A DNA stretch of 64,000 nt, taken from positions 62,001 through 126,000 of the forward strand of contig NZ_VISR01000019.1 in the NCBI RefSeq assembly GCF_007827595.1. The letters run 5' to 3'. Of the stretch, positions 8,278 to 17,206 are shown in pieces. The translations under genes were made by a program, and so were the position numbers. The notes beneath the pieces are model-generated. The model was not told the DNA's origin. It made no database searches and saw nothing but the letters and a program-made list of their open reading frames with translations. Within the stretch, counting starts at the first letter, position 1; each line of letters starts with the position of its first letter. Source of the DNA: Streptomyces sp. BK340. GTDB taxonomy: Bacteria > Actinomycetota > Actinomycetes > Streptomycetales > Streptomycetaceae.

Positions 8278-8710
8278 TCAGGCGTCACTGGGAGCGGGGA
8301 TCCAGCCGGTGTGCTGGGCCCAGGCGTCAGCCCGTCTGACGATGTCCCATACGACCTAGCTGTCGCACGTGCAGGTGTGTGCGGTGCTGACCGTGAGGTT
8401 CCCGGAAGTACCGCTTGGTCCGTTCCGGATTGTCCGCCCGGTATACGAAGCCGATGCCCGTCAGCGAGCCCAGGTACGCGTCCGTCAACTCCAGCGATAC
8501 CACTGAGATCTGGATGTCGATCACCGGTTTGGCCGCCAGTCCTGGCACCGAGGTGGACCCGATGTGGTCGATACGAGCTACAGCATCACCGAGAGCAGCA
8601 CGTAGGCCCACGCCCCACTTGGCGAACGTCGCTGGCCAAGCAGAGTCGTAAGGCACGATCTCGACTGGCTCTCCCACAATGAGGAGTGTTCCACGGTTCG
8701 CCTCAGCCAT
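8278..8710 (-). pseudogene. Broken GrpB/UPF0157-family gene
   Basis: The first 127 or so residues from ATG 8710 match the GrpB (nucleotidyltransferase-like) family: VEIVPYDSAWPATFAKW, then DHIGSTSVPGLAAKPVIDI and the REPHGQHRTHLHV segment. The frame then ends early at 8327. In another frame just downstream the normal family C-terminus appears (D-I-V-R-R-A-D-A-W-A-Q-H-T-G-W, ending SDA at a stop at 8278). About 50 central residues are missing, so an internal deletion with a frameshift has destroyed the gene. It lies at the left side of a mobile-element island. Confidence 0.75.
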
Positions 8711-8799
8711 GTCCTGGGGCCCTGGAGTTGGATGATCTTGTGCTGTGGCTGGTGTGATCACGGCATCGGGCCCCTTCTCGCATAGTTCCGTTCACCCGG

Positions 8800-9232
8800 C
8801 TGAGCCGGCGCTCCTTCGGCAAGTTCTTCACGGACCGGCCATGTGTCAATTGACCTCGCTGTTCGGGGTGTCGAAGTCCTCGGCGGACCGGATCGTCGAT
8901 CACCTCCCCCGCTGCTCGCGCTGCGGCCACGCCGACGGTTCCGCAAGGACACCGTGCTCACCGTCGTCAACCAACCACCAAGTTGTCGTCGATGCCGACA
9001 TCCTCTGTTCATGGTGGTCGGACGGTAGCTGCCAGGTGACAGCAACGACTGCCGGGCCTGGAGCAGGTCCGGTGTGGAGGACGCCGTCGACGCCACGACC
9101 GCCATTGCCGACGACGGCTCCCGGCGGAACGGGCTGGTCATCCCGCACCGGATAAGCGAGCTGGACGGTCCTCGACCGACCATGCCCACATCAGATCGGA
9201 GATCAGTTACGAGACAGGTCTAGCGGTGAGCC
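8800..9232 (+). pseudogene. Decayed IS5-type (DDE_Tnp_4) transposase remnant
   Basis: Fragments of an IS5-group transposase are spread over several frames. They are LTSLFGVSKSSADRIVDHL (about 8849-8905), then ALRPRRRFRKDTVLTVV in another frame (about 8923-8970), then TNHQVVVDAD (about 8973-9002), then NDCRAWSRSGVEDAVDATT and GLVIPHR (about 9050-9150). The N-terminus, the first catalytic Asp region and the C-terminal third are missing, and at least three frame changes are needed to join the pieces. No terminal repeats were found. The element is dead, and its tail runs into the IscB element. Confidence 0.75.
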
Positions 9233-9467
9233 CCTCATCCATTTTCGTGTGTTGGCGTGACTTTCTGCGCCGATGGACGTTGCTCACAACGCAAGGCACG
9301 AGTGTTCGCTCCTAGCTCACGCGTCCACGAAGGTGGAGGCTATGAGTCTGGACGTAACTACGCTGGCCGTGTCACACGTTCCCTGGCTCTATCGGCCAGA
9401 GCCTGCCCAGCAGAGCAGGCTCCCGTGTGACCAGCACCAGTCAACTCGCTGAAGGAGGTGACCGAAG
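9233..9467 (+). ncRNA. Candidate omega RNA (guide scaffold) of the IscB system
   Basis: In known IscB systems the omega RNA is encoded directly upstream of iscB, with the guide at its 5' end. Here that stretch folds well by eye. An 8-bp outer stem (GTCACACG 9371-9378 with CGTGTGAC 9424-9431) encloses two hairpins (CTGGC/GCCAG at 9383-9399 and AGCCTGC/GCAGGCT at 9400-9421), making a three-way junction. Further upstream are TCCAC/GTGGA (9324-9337) inside CGTCCA/TGGACG (9322-9354), and GGCG/CGCC (9254-9271). No protein frame explains the region. Its 5' and 3' ends are estimates. Confidence 0.6.
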
Positions 9468-11018
9468 TTGGCTACGTTCCACGCAGGACAGCAGACCCAC
9501 CAGGCCGTGCTTCCTCAGCGGCCTGCTCTGGAATTCGACTCAGCAGACACCCCCGGGAACAGGGACGAAACGGGATTCGAAGGCCGTAAGGCACCCGGCG
9601 TAGAACATGTGCGAGGGGAGATCATCGGTGGTTCACCTGCTACCGGTGACGTCACCCCGGCCCGCGAGGGTCGGGAGAAGGGCCGTGAGGCCCGTGCCGT
9701 CGATCCGGTCGTGTTCGTACTCGACCGACACGGCCTCCCTATGCAGCCAACCTCGCCGGCCAGGGCGCGGAAGCTGCTCAGCTGCGGGCGGGCGGTGGTG
9801 CACCGGCACACTCCCTTCGTGATCCGGCTCAAGGACCGCACCGTCGAGAGATCCCAGGTGGACGGTGTCGAACTGGGGATTGACCCTGGTAGCAAGCACA
9901 CCGGCCTATCCGTGTTCACGGCCAGGCATGGGAACCGTCGTGGGCTGTACCACGTGGAACTCACCCATAGGGGCGCACAGGTCCGGGACAGTCTGGCCCG
10001 ACGAGCGAGCTACCGGTGCGGTCGCAGGTCCCGCAACGTGCGGTACCGTCCACCCCGCTTCTGCAACCGTGCCCGACCTGAAGGCTGGCTGCCCCCTTCG
10101 TTGCGGCACCGCGTGGACACGACCATGACATGGGCTGTTCGGCTGGCCCGGTGGGCACCTGTGGTCGCGGTTCACGTGGAGTTGGCCGCGTTCGACACCC
10201 ACGCTCTCAGCGCAGGAAGACCTCTGGAAGGTGTCGAGTACCAGCACGGCACACTGCACGGCACGGAGATCCGTGAGTACCTGTTGGCCAAGTGGGGCCG
10301 GGCCTGCGTGTACTGCGGCACTACCGGGGTGCCACTGAACGTCGACCACATCCGGCCGCGCTCACGCGGCGGGTCCAGCCGCGTCGACAACCTGGCTATA
10401 GCGTGTGCCCCGTGCAACCAGGCCAAAGGCAGCCATGCCGTGGAGGACTTCCTGCGGCATCGGCCCAAGGTCCTTGCAAGAGTCCTGGCCCAGGCCAAGG
10501 CCCCGCTGCGGGACACGGCGGCGATCAACGCCACCCGCTGGGAACTGTTCCATGCGCTTAAAGCCGAGTTCCCCACAGTGGTACATGCCTCTTCAGGCGG
10601 CCGCACGAAGTGGAACCGACAACGCGCCCGCCTCCCCAAATCCCACACTCTGGATGCATTGTGTGTCGGCCAGGTCGGCACCGTCGATCAGCACCCGGCA
10701 GACGTCCTTGCTGCTACCGCAACCGGGCGCGGCACCTATAGCCGTACCCGTGCCGACGCGTTTGGCTTCCCCCGTCTGCGATTGCCCAGGCAGAAGCGGT
10801 TTCACGGTTTCGCCACAGGGGATCTCGTCCGTGCGATCGTCCCCACAGGCACCAAGGCGGGCAGGTACACCGGCCGTGTCGCGGTCCGCACCCGCGGCAC
10901 GTTCAACATCAGAACGGCCCACGGCACAGTCACCGACATTCATCACCGACACGTCCGTCTCCTCCAGCGGGCCGATGGATACGCCTACATCACAAGGAAG
11001 GAGAACACGCGGGCATAA
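9468..11018 (+). CDS. iscB: IscB RNA-guided HNH/RuvC endonuclease
   Basis: A 516-residue IscB protein, the family ancestral to Cas9, which cuts DNA guided by omega RNA. In order it has a PLMP domain (about 82-125), RuvC-I GIDPGSKHTG (Asp139), an Arg-rich bridge helix (about 178-200), RuvC-II HVELAAFD (Glu238), an HNH domain with C-V-Y-C (280-283), N-V-D-H (His294) and C-A-P-C (313-316), RuvC-III SHTLDALCVG (His393, Asp396), and a C-terminal target-adjacent-motif domain. All catalytic residues are present. The TTG start at 9468 follows AAGGAGGTGA, a full Shine-Dalgarno match. The 80 residues before the PLMP domain are unusual and may overlap leader RNA. Confidence 0.9.
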   Translation: MATFHAGQQTHQAVLPQRPALEFDSADTPGNRDETGFEGRKAPGVEHVRGEIIGGSPATGDVTPAREGREKGREARAVDPVVFVLDRHGLPMQPTSPARARKLLSCGRAVVHRHTPFVIRLKDRTVERSQVDGVELGIDPGSKHTGLSVFTARHGNRRGLYHVELTHRGAQVRDSLARRASYRCGRRSRNVRYRPPRFCNRARPEGWLPPSLRHRVDTTMTWAVRLARWAPVVAVHVELAAFDTHALSAGRPLEGVEYQHGTLHGTEIREYLLAKWGRACVYCGTTGVPLNVDHIRPRSRGGSSRVDNLAIACAPCNQAKGSHAVEDFLRHRPKVLARVLAQAKAPLRDTAAINATRWELFHALKAEFPTVVHASSGGRTKWNRQRARLPKSHTLDALCVGQVGTVDQHPADVLAATATGRGTYSRTRADAFGFPRLRLPRQKRFHGFATGDLVRAIVPTGTKAGRYTGRVAVRTRGTFNIRTAHGTVTDIHHRHVRLLQRADGYAYITRKENTRA

Positions 11019-11031
11019 CGGCTTGAAGCCG
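11019..11031 (+). repeat. Candidate right-end hairpin of the IscB element
   Basis: CGGCTTGAAGCCG, a perfect short palindrome, begins at the base after the iscB stop codon. IS200/IS605-type elements end in such subterminal hairpins recognised by the Y1 transposase. It could also serve as a weak terminator. Confidence 0.5.
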
Positions 11032-11052
11032 GAATGTTCGCGCAAGTTTCTC

Positions 11053-11625
11053 ATGGTCAATCTGACGCGCATCTACACCAGGACCGGCGACAAGGGCACC
11101 ACCGCCCTCGGTGACATGAGCCGGGTCACCAAGACCGACCTCAGGATCTCGGCGTACGCCGACGCCAACGAGGCCAACGCGGTGATCGGCACCGCGATCG
11201 CGCTGGGCGGCCTGGAGGAGGAGGTCGTCGAGGTCCTCACCCGCGTCCAGAACGACCTGTTCGACGTGGGCGCGGACCTGTCGACGCCGGTGGTGGAGAA
11301 CCCGGAGTTCCCGCCGCTGCGGGTCGAGCAGTTCTACATCGACCGGCTGGAGGCGGACTGCGACCGCTTCAACGAGCGCCTGGAGAAGCTGCGCTCCTTC
11401 ATCCTCCCCGGCGGCACCCCCGGCGCGGCCCTGCTGCACCAGGCCTGCACGGTGGTCCGCCGCGCCGAGCGCTCCACCTGGGCGGCCCTCGAGGTGCACG
11501 GCGAGCACATGAACCCGCTCACCGCGACCTACCTGAACCGGCTCTCCGATCTGCTGTTCATTCTGGCCAGGACCGCGAACAAGGAGACCGGGGACGTGCT
11601 GTGGGTGCCGGGCGGGGAGCGTTAG
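11053..11625 (+). CDS. Cob(I)alamin adenosyltransferase (PduO/MMAB type)
   Basis: A 190-residue ATP:corrinoid adenosyltransferase that makes adenosylcobalamin, the cofactor for methylmalonyl-CoA mutase and other enzymes. The N-terminal ATP-binding motif RIYTRTGDKGTTALGD and the later VVRRAERS and YLNRLSDLLFILAR segments are diagnostic. The ATG at 11053 matches the family start. Upstream of it (11032-11052) there is no purine-rich ribosome binding site. The IscB element ends right there, so the native leader may have been displaced. The 3' end overlaps the converging membrane-protein gene by 4 bases. Confidence 0.93.
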   Translation: MVNLTRIYTRTGDKGTTALGDMSRVTKTDLRISAYADANEANAVIGTAIALGGLEEEVVEVLTRVQNDLFDVGADLSTPVVENPEFPPLRVEQFYIDRLEADCDRFNERLEKLRSFILPGGTPGAALLHQACTVVRRAERSTWAALEVHGEHMNPLTATYLNRLSDLLFILARTANKETGDVLWVPGGER

Positions 11626-12191
11626 CGCTCCCGCTCGGAGGCGTCGGCGGCCTCGGTCGCCTCGGGGAGTCTGGGGAACAGCGTGTAGCTCGCGGCGATC
11701 ACCACGTTGATCCCGATCACCCACACCATCCTCAGCTGCCACGCCCGCAGCGAGCCGGTGTCGCCGTCGTCGCCGACGTACCAGGCCGCGCCCTGCAGCA
11801 GGGCGAGGGCGACGAGCGCGGACAGGATCCAGCGGCCCGCGACCTTCCACTCGTGGACGGCGCGGGCCGTGCCGTACTTCGGGGGCTTCACGGGCGGCGG
11901 GCCACCGGCGAAGCGGTGGGCGACGCGGGCGTCCGCCCACCTGACCGTGGAACGGCCGAGGCCGGCGGTGAAGCCGATGTAGACGGCGGCGAGGCCGTGC
12001 CGCCAGTCGGGTTCCGCGCCGTTCTTGAGGTCGATCGCGGTCACCACGAACAGCACGACCTCCAGCAGCGGCTCGCACAGCAGCAGCGCGAGGCCCGTGC
12101 GGGGCATGCGCCACAGGTAGCGGAAGGCCAGCCCGGCGGCCAGCAGCACCCAGAAGGCCACCTCACAGGCGACGATCAACCCGACGATCAA
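11622..12191 (-). CDS. Integral membrane protein of unknown function
   Basis: A 189-residue protein with about five hydrophobic segments (about residues 2-24, 32-52, 66-82, 118-138 and 150-170) separated by a basic cytoplasmic loop rich in Pro and Lys. The N-terminal helix MIVGLIVACEVAFWVLLAA could be a start-transfer sequence. No catalytic motif was found. It is convergent with the adenosyltransferase gene (4-base overlap) and divergent from the histidine kinase. No function is proposed. Confidence 0.8.
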   Translation of the reverse strand: MIVGLIVACEVAFWVLLAAGLAFRYLWRMPRTGLALLLCEPLLEVVLFVVTAIDLKNGAEPDWRHGLAAVYIGFTAGLGRSTVRWADARVAHRFAGGPPPVKPPKYGTARAVHEWKVAGRWILSALVALALLQGAAWYVGDDGDTGSLRAWQLRMVWVIGINVVIAASYTLFPRLPEATEAADASERER

Positions 12192-12342
12192 GGCTCTCCC
12201 CCTTCGCTCACCCTTCCAGGCTGCCGTCGGCCGGACCGCGCATCATCGTCGGCGCGGGCGAACGCGCCGTAATCGAAAGTTGCAGTCGGGGACCCTTCCC
12301 CAGGCGCACGCGTGGTGGCCGCGGGCCGTGTTGGATGGGGTC

Positions 12343-13515
12343 ATGCCCCTCGCACTCCCCCTCCCGCACCGCGACGACCTGCGCATCACCGTGGGCGGAC
12401 TGCTCGGCGGGGTGCTGCTGTGGGTGCTCGGGATCCACCCGCGCGCGGCCTCGGACCATCTCGTGCTGTGGCAGGCGCCCTGGGCCCCGCTGGTTCCGCT
12501 CGTGATGACCGCCGCCTGTGAACCGCTGCGCCGCATCCGGCCGCGTGTCGGCCTGTTGGCCGGCACCGTCGCACTGACCCTGGACACGGTGACCCTCGGC
12601 AGTGTCGTCACGGTCGTGCTCTACACCGACCTGGTGTACGCGGCCGTCCTGTACGGCAGCCCCGCCGCCGCCCGGCGGATCCCCTGGATCACCGGGATGC
12701 TGACGGTCCTCGGCGGAGTCGTGCCCGCCGCCCTGTGGCGCGACCCGCAGGCGCTGTTGATCGGTGTGGGCGTCGGCGTGGTCGCGTTCGCGCCGGCCTC
12801 CACGGCCTGGGTGGTGCGCAACCACCGCGACGCGGCCGAGACGGCCCGGCTGCGCGCCGAACAGACCGCGCTGCTGGCCGAGATGGACCGCACCCAGGCG
12901 GTCACCGCCGAACGGGCCCGGTTCGCCCGGGAGTTGCACGACATGGTGGCCAACCACCTGTCGGCGATAGCCATCCACTCGACGGCCGCGCTCTCCCTGG
13001 ACGACCCGAAGACCTCCATGGACGCGCTGGCGGTCATCCGGGAGAACAGCGTCGAGGGGCTGGCCGAGATGCGGCGGCTGATCGGGATCCTGCGGGACGG
13101 CTCCGGCGACCGGGAGCCCGCCGCGTCACCCACGCTCGACGGCCTCGGTGCCCTGGTCGAGGGCGCCCGCTCGAACGGTCTGGAGGTGACCCTCGACGCC
13201 GGCCATGACAGCGTGCCCGTGCCGGTCGAGCTGGCCGCCTACCGGATCGTGCAGGAGTCGCTGACCAACGCCCTGAAGCATGCGGCGAAGGGGCGTGTCC
13301 ATGTCGCCCTGCGGCAGGAGGACGGCACACTTCAGGTGCGGGTGACCAGCCCGTACCGGCCCGGCGACAGCCCTCGTGCCCCCGGCTCCGGCGCCGGTCT
13401 CACCGGGATGCGGGAGCGGGCCGCGCTGCTCGGCGGCAGCTTCGAGGCCGGGCCCGAGGGCGGCCGCTGGGCCGTACGCGCCGCTCTTCCGCTCACCGAA
13501 GGAGACCCCGCATGA
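12343..13515 (+). CDS. Sensor histidine kinase (NarL/LuxR-type partner, HisKA_3)
   Basis: A 390-residue kinase with four or five N-terminal transmembrane segments (about residues 15-145). A coiled linker follows, then the HisKA_3 phosphoacceptor motif ARFARELHDMVANHLSAI with His near 199, then a HATPase domain containing the N-box VQESLTNALKHA and GSGAGLTGMRERA. The ATG at 12343 gives a normal N-terminus; an in-frame start 63 bases upstream adds residues unlike the family. The stop overlaps the response regulator start by 4 bases (ATGA), so the two are co-translated. The signal is unknown. Confidence 0.93.
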   Translation: MPLALPLPHRDDLRITVGGLLGGVLLWVLGIHPRAASDHLVLWQAPWAPLVPLVMTAACEPLRRIRPRVGLLAGTVALTLDTVTLGSVVTVVLYTDLVYAAVLYGSPAAARRIPWITGMLTVLGGVVPAALWRDPQALLIGVGVGVVAFAPASTAWVVRNHRDAAETARLRAEQTALLAEMDRTQAVTAERARFARELHDMVANHLSAIAIHSTAALSLDDPKTSMDALAVIRENSVEGLAEMRRLIGILRDGSGDREPAASPTLDGLGALVEGARSNGLEVTLDAGHDSVPVPVELAAYRIVQESLTNALKHAAKGRVHVALRQEDGTLQVRVTSPYRPGDSPRAPGSGAGLTGMRERAALLGGSFEAGPEGGRWAVRAALPLTEGDPA

Positions 13516-14162
13516 ACCGCGCCGTCCGGGTGCTCGTGGCCGAGGACCAGTCCGCCGTACGCGCCGGTCTGGTCCTCATCCTCGGCAGCGCGCCCGACAT
13601 CGAGGTGGCCGGAGAGGCGGCGGACGGGCAGCAGGCGGTCGAGCTGGCCCGGGAGCTGCGGCCCGACGTGGTGCTGATGGACGTTCAGATGCCGTTGCTG
13701 GACGGGGTGTCGGCGACCCGGCAGATCGTCGCGGAAGGGACGGCGGACGTCCTGGTGCTGACCACCTTCGACCTCGACGAGTACGTGTTCGGGGCCCTGC
13801 GGGCGGGGGCGGCCGGGTTCCTGCTGAAGAACACCGAGGCGCGCGATCTGCTGGAGGCCGTACGGACGGTGGCGCGCGGCGAGGGGATCGTCGCACCGGC
13901 CGTCACCCGGCGGCTGATCGCCGAGTTCGCGGCGAAGCCGGTGCGCGAGCCGACGGCCGACCCGGCCGTGCTGGACAGTCTCACGCGGCGTGAGCGCGAG
14001 GTGCTGTCGCGCATCGGCGAGGGGCTGTCCAACGCCGAGATCGCGGCACGGCTGGAGATGGCGGAGGGCACGGTGAAGACGCACGTCAGCCGTCTGCTGG
14101 CGAAGCTGGAGCTGCGCAGCCGGGTCCAAGCCGCGGTGCTGGCACAGGAGTTGGGGATCTAG
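13512..14162 (+). CDS. NarL/LuxR-family response regulator
   Basis: A 216-residue regulator. The receiver domain (about 5-120) has the acidic pair ED (11-12), phosphoacceptor Asp57 in VVLMDVQMP, Thr in LVLTTFD and Lys in FLLKN. The LuxR-type DNA-binding domain occupies about residues 150-212 (LTRREREVLSRIGEGLSNAEI). It partners the kinase with which it overlaps. The chitinase lies 126 bases downstream with its own promoter, so joint control is possible but not shown. Confidence 0.94.
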   Translation: MNRAVRVLVAEDQSAVRAGLVLILGSAPDIEVAGEAADGQQAVELARELRPDVVLMDVQMPLLDGVSATRQIVAEGTADVLVLTTFDLDEYVFGALRAGAAGFLLKNTEARDLLEAVRTVARGEGIVAPAVTRRLIAEFAAKPVREPTADPAVLDSLTRREREVLSRIGEGLSNAEIAARLEMAEGTVKTHVSRLLAKLELRSRVQAAVLAQELGI

Positions 14163-14179
14163 CGGGCCCGTCCGGCAAG

Positions 14180-14221
14180 TGGTCCAGACCTATTGACCTG
14201 TGGTCCAGACCTTTCTATTCT
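14180..14221 (+). promoter_or_regulatory. Chitinase promoter with two dre-like 12-bp direct repeats
   Basis: The 12-mer TGGTCCAGACCT occurs at 14180-14191 and 14201-14212, 21 bases apart, so both face the same side of the helix. It matches the direct repeats of Streptomyces chitinase promoters and the core of DasR sites (TGGTCTAGACCA). The repeats flank a -35 TTGACC (14193-14198). A -10 TATTCT (14216-14221) follows after a 17-base spacer. A bound repressor would block polymerase, giving chitin/GlcNAc-responsive control. Confidence 0.8.
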
Positions 14222-14288
14222 CGCGGCACCGTGGGCGTGAAGGCTCAGTCATGCCCCTGACACCCCCGACACAAGAGGGAGGCGCAGC

Positions 14289-16109
<1,821 letters not shown>

Positions 16110-16114
16110 AACGC

Positions 16115-16561
16115 CTAAGCAACATTGACGCGCTGACCGGGCGGGGCTGCTTCGAGCCACGCGAGGAAACCGGTCAGCGCGTCTTCGCTCATCGCCAGTT
16201 CGAGGCGCGTGCCCCGGTGGGTACAGGCGAGGACCACCGCGTCGGAGAGCAGCGCCAGCTCCTCCTCGCCCTCGGGCAGCCGGCGGCCGGCCACCTCGAT
16301 GGCGGCGCGCTCCAGCGTGCGGCGCGGGCGGGGGGCGTAGGAGAAGACGCGGTACCACTCGATGCGGTCGCCGTTGTAACGGGCGACGCCGTAGCTCCAG
16401 CCCTTGCCGTTGGTGTCCGGTTTCTCGGGCACGTCCCAGCGCAGCGAGCAGTCGAAGGTACCGCCGGAGCGCTGGATCAGTCTGCGGCGCAGTCCGAACA
16501 GGAACAGTCCCACCACCACGAGCGCGATCACGATCCCGCACACAGTCAGAGCGAGGACCAT
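16115..16561 (-). CDS. DUF2550 membrane-anchored protein
   Basis: A 148-residue actinobacterial protein usually found beside atpC. It has one N-terminal transmembrane helix (about 3-22), a basic cluster FGLRRRLIQR and a small beta-rich cytoplasmic domain. The ATG at 16561 is preferred to the GTG at 16567: GAGGAGG lies 9 bases from the ATG but only 3 from the GTG. It is downstream of the atp terminator on the same strand. The function is unknown. Confidence 0.85.
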   Translation of the reverse strand: MVLALTVCGIVIALVVVGLFLFGLRRRLIQRSGGTFDCSLRWDVPEKPDTNGKGWSYGVARYNGDRIEWYRVFSYAPRPRRTLERAAIEVAGRRLPEGEEELALLSDAVVLACTHRGTRLELAMSEDALTGFLAWLEAAPPGQRVNVA

Positions 16562-16611
16562 CGGCACCGACCTCCTCGTCTCCTAAGCGATGAAACTGAG
16601 TAATGAAAAGG

Positions 16612-16677
16612 AAAAAACACCCACATCTGCCTCAGCCGCGACCGGCACCGGATTGCTCCGGGCCGGCCGCGGCTGAG
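16612..16677 (-). terminator. Terminator of the ATP synthase operon
   Basis: On the minus strand a 10-bp stem (CTCAGCCGCG 16631-16640 with CGCGGCTGAG 16668-16677) with further internal GC pairing begins 22 bases after the atpC stop. A run of six U (16612-16617) follows after a short spacer. This is a clear intrinsic terminator. Confidence 0.85.
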
Positions 16678-16699
16678 TGACGTCATACTGCGCGCTGGA

Positions 16700-17077
16700 T
16701 CAGCGCGCCGCGGTCGCCGCCCGCAGGCGGACATCCGCACGACGCTCGGCTTCGGCGTCGTCCTCCGCCTTCGCGCGCTCGAGCTCGCGCTCCGTGCGCT
16801 GGACATCGATCTCGTCCGACAGCTCGGCGATCTCCGCCAGCAGCGACAGCTTGTTGTCCGCGAACGAGATGAAACCGCCGTGCACCGCGGCGACGACCGT
16901 TCCACCATCACTCGTACGGATGGTCACCGGGCCCGACTCCAGCACACCGAGCAGCGGCTGGTGACCGGGCATGACGCCGATGTCGCCGGACGTGGTGCGC
17001 GCGACGACCAGGGTGGCCTCACCGGACCAGACCTGGCGGTCGGCGGCGACCAGCTCGACGTGCAGCTCAGCAGCCAT
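16700..17077 (-). CDS. atpC: ATP synthase F1 epsilon subunit
   Basis: A 125-residue epsilon subunit of the central stalk, which couples c-ring rotation to F1 and can inhibit ATP hydrolysis. The N-terminal beta-sandwich carries GVMPGHQPLLGVL and HGGFISFADNKLSLL. A C-terminal helical hairpin (about 85-125, Glu/Arg/Ala-rich) follows. The start at 17077 has GAGGAG upstream. It is the last gene of the operon, 129 bases after atpD, a wider gap than between the other genes. Confidence 0.97.
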   Translation of the reverse strand: MAAELHVELVAADRQVWSGEATLVVARTTSGDIGVMPGHQPLLGVLESGPVTIRTSDGGTVVAAVHGGFISFADNKLSLLAEIAELSDEIDVQRTERELERAKAEDDAEAERRADVRLRAATAAR

Positions 17078-17206
17078 GGGTGGCTCCTCGGGTCACCACC
17101 CGGCGGTAGTGCCGGGTGTTGGGGTCAATTCTAATGGGCGTGGAGAGAGGGGCTGGACACACCCCGGGAAGGGTGGGTCCGCGCCCCTCTCAGATGAGCG
17201 CGAGGC

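Larger units (their letters stand above)
9233..11045 (+). mobile_element. IscB element (IS200/IS605 superfamily-type, no tnpA)
   Basis: The element consists of a structured leader (candidate omega RNA), the IscB nuclease gene and a short perfect hairpin directly after its stop codon. No tnpA (Y1 transposase) is present, so it would need one supplied in trans. The G+C content is visibly lower than in flanking genes. The exact ends are not determined. The left end is taken where the transposase remnant stops and the right end just before the adenosyltransferase start. Confidence 0.6.

Noticed and set aside
8745..9155. A single 136-residue gene on the plus strand
   Set aside because: Only two short parts of this frame match a transposase; the remaining matches are in other frames, so it is a fragment of a pseudogene.
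9371..9431. The three-way-junction structure as a tRNA or a plain terminator
   Set aside because: The stems lack tRNA loop signatures, and the structure lies before a gene with a strong ribosome binding site rather than after one. An omega RNA scaffold fits the IscB context better.
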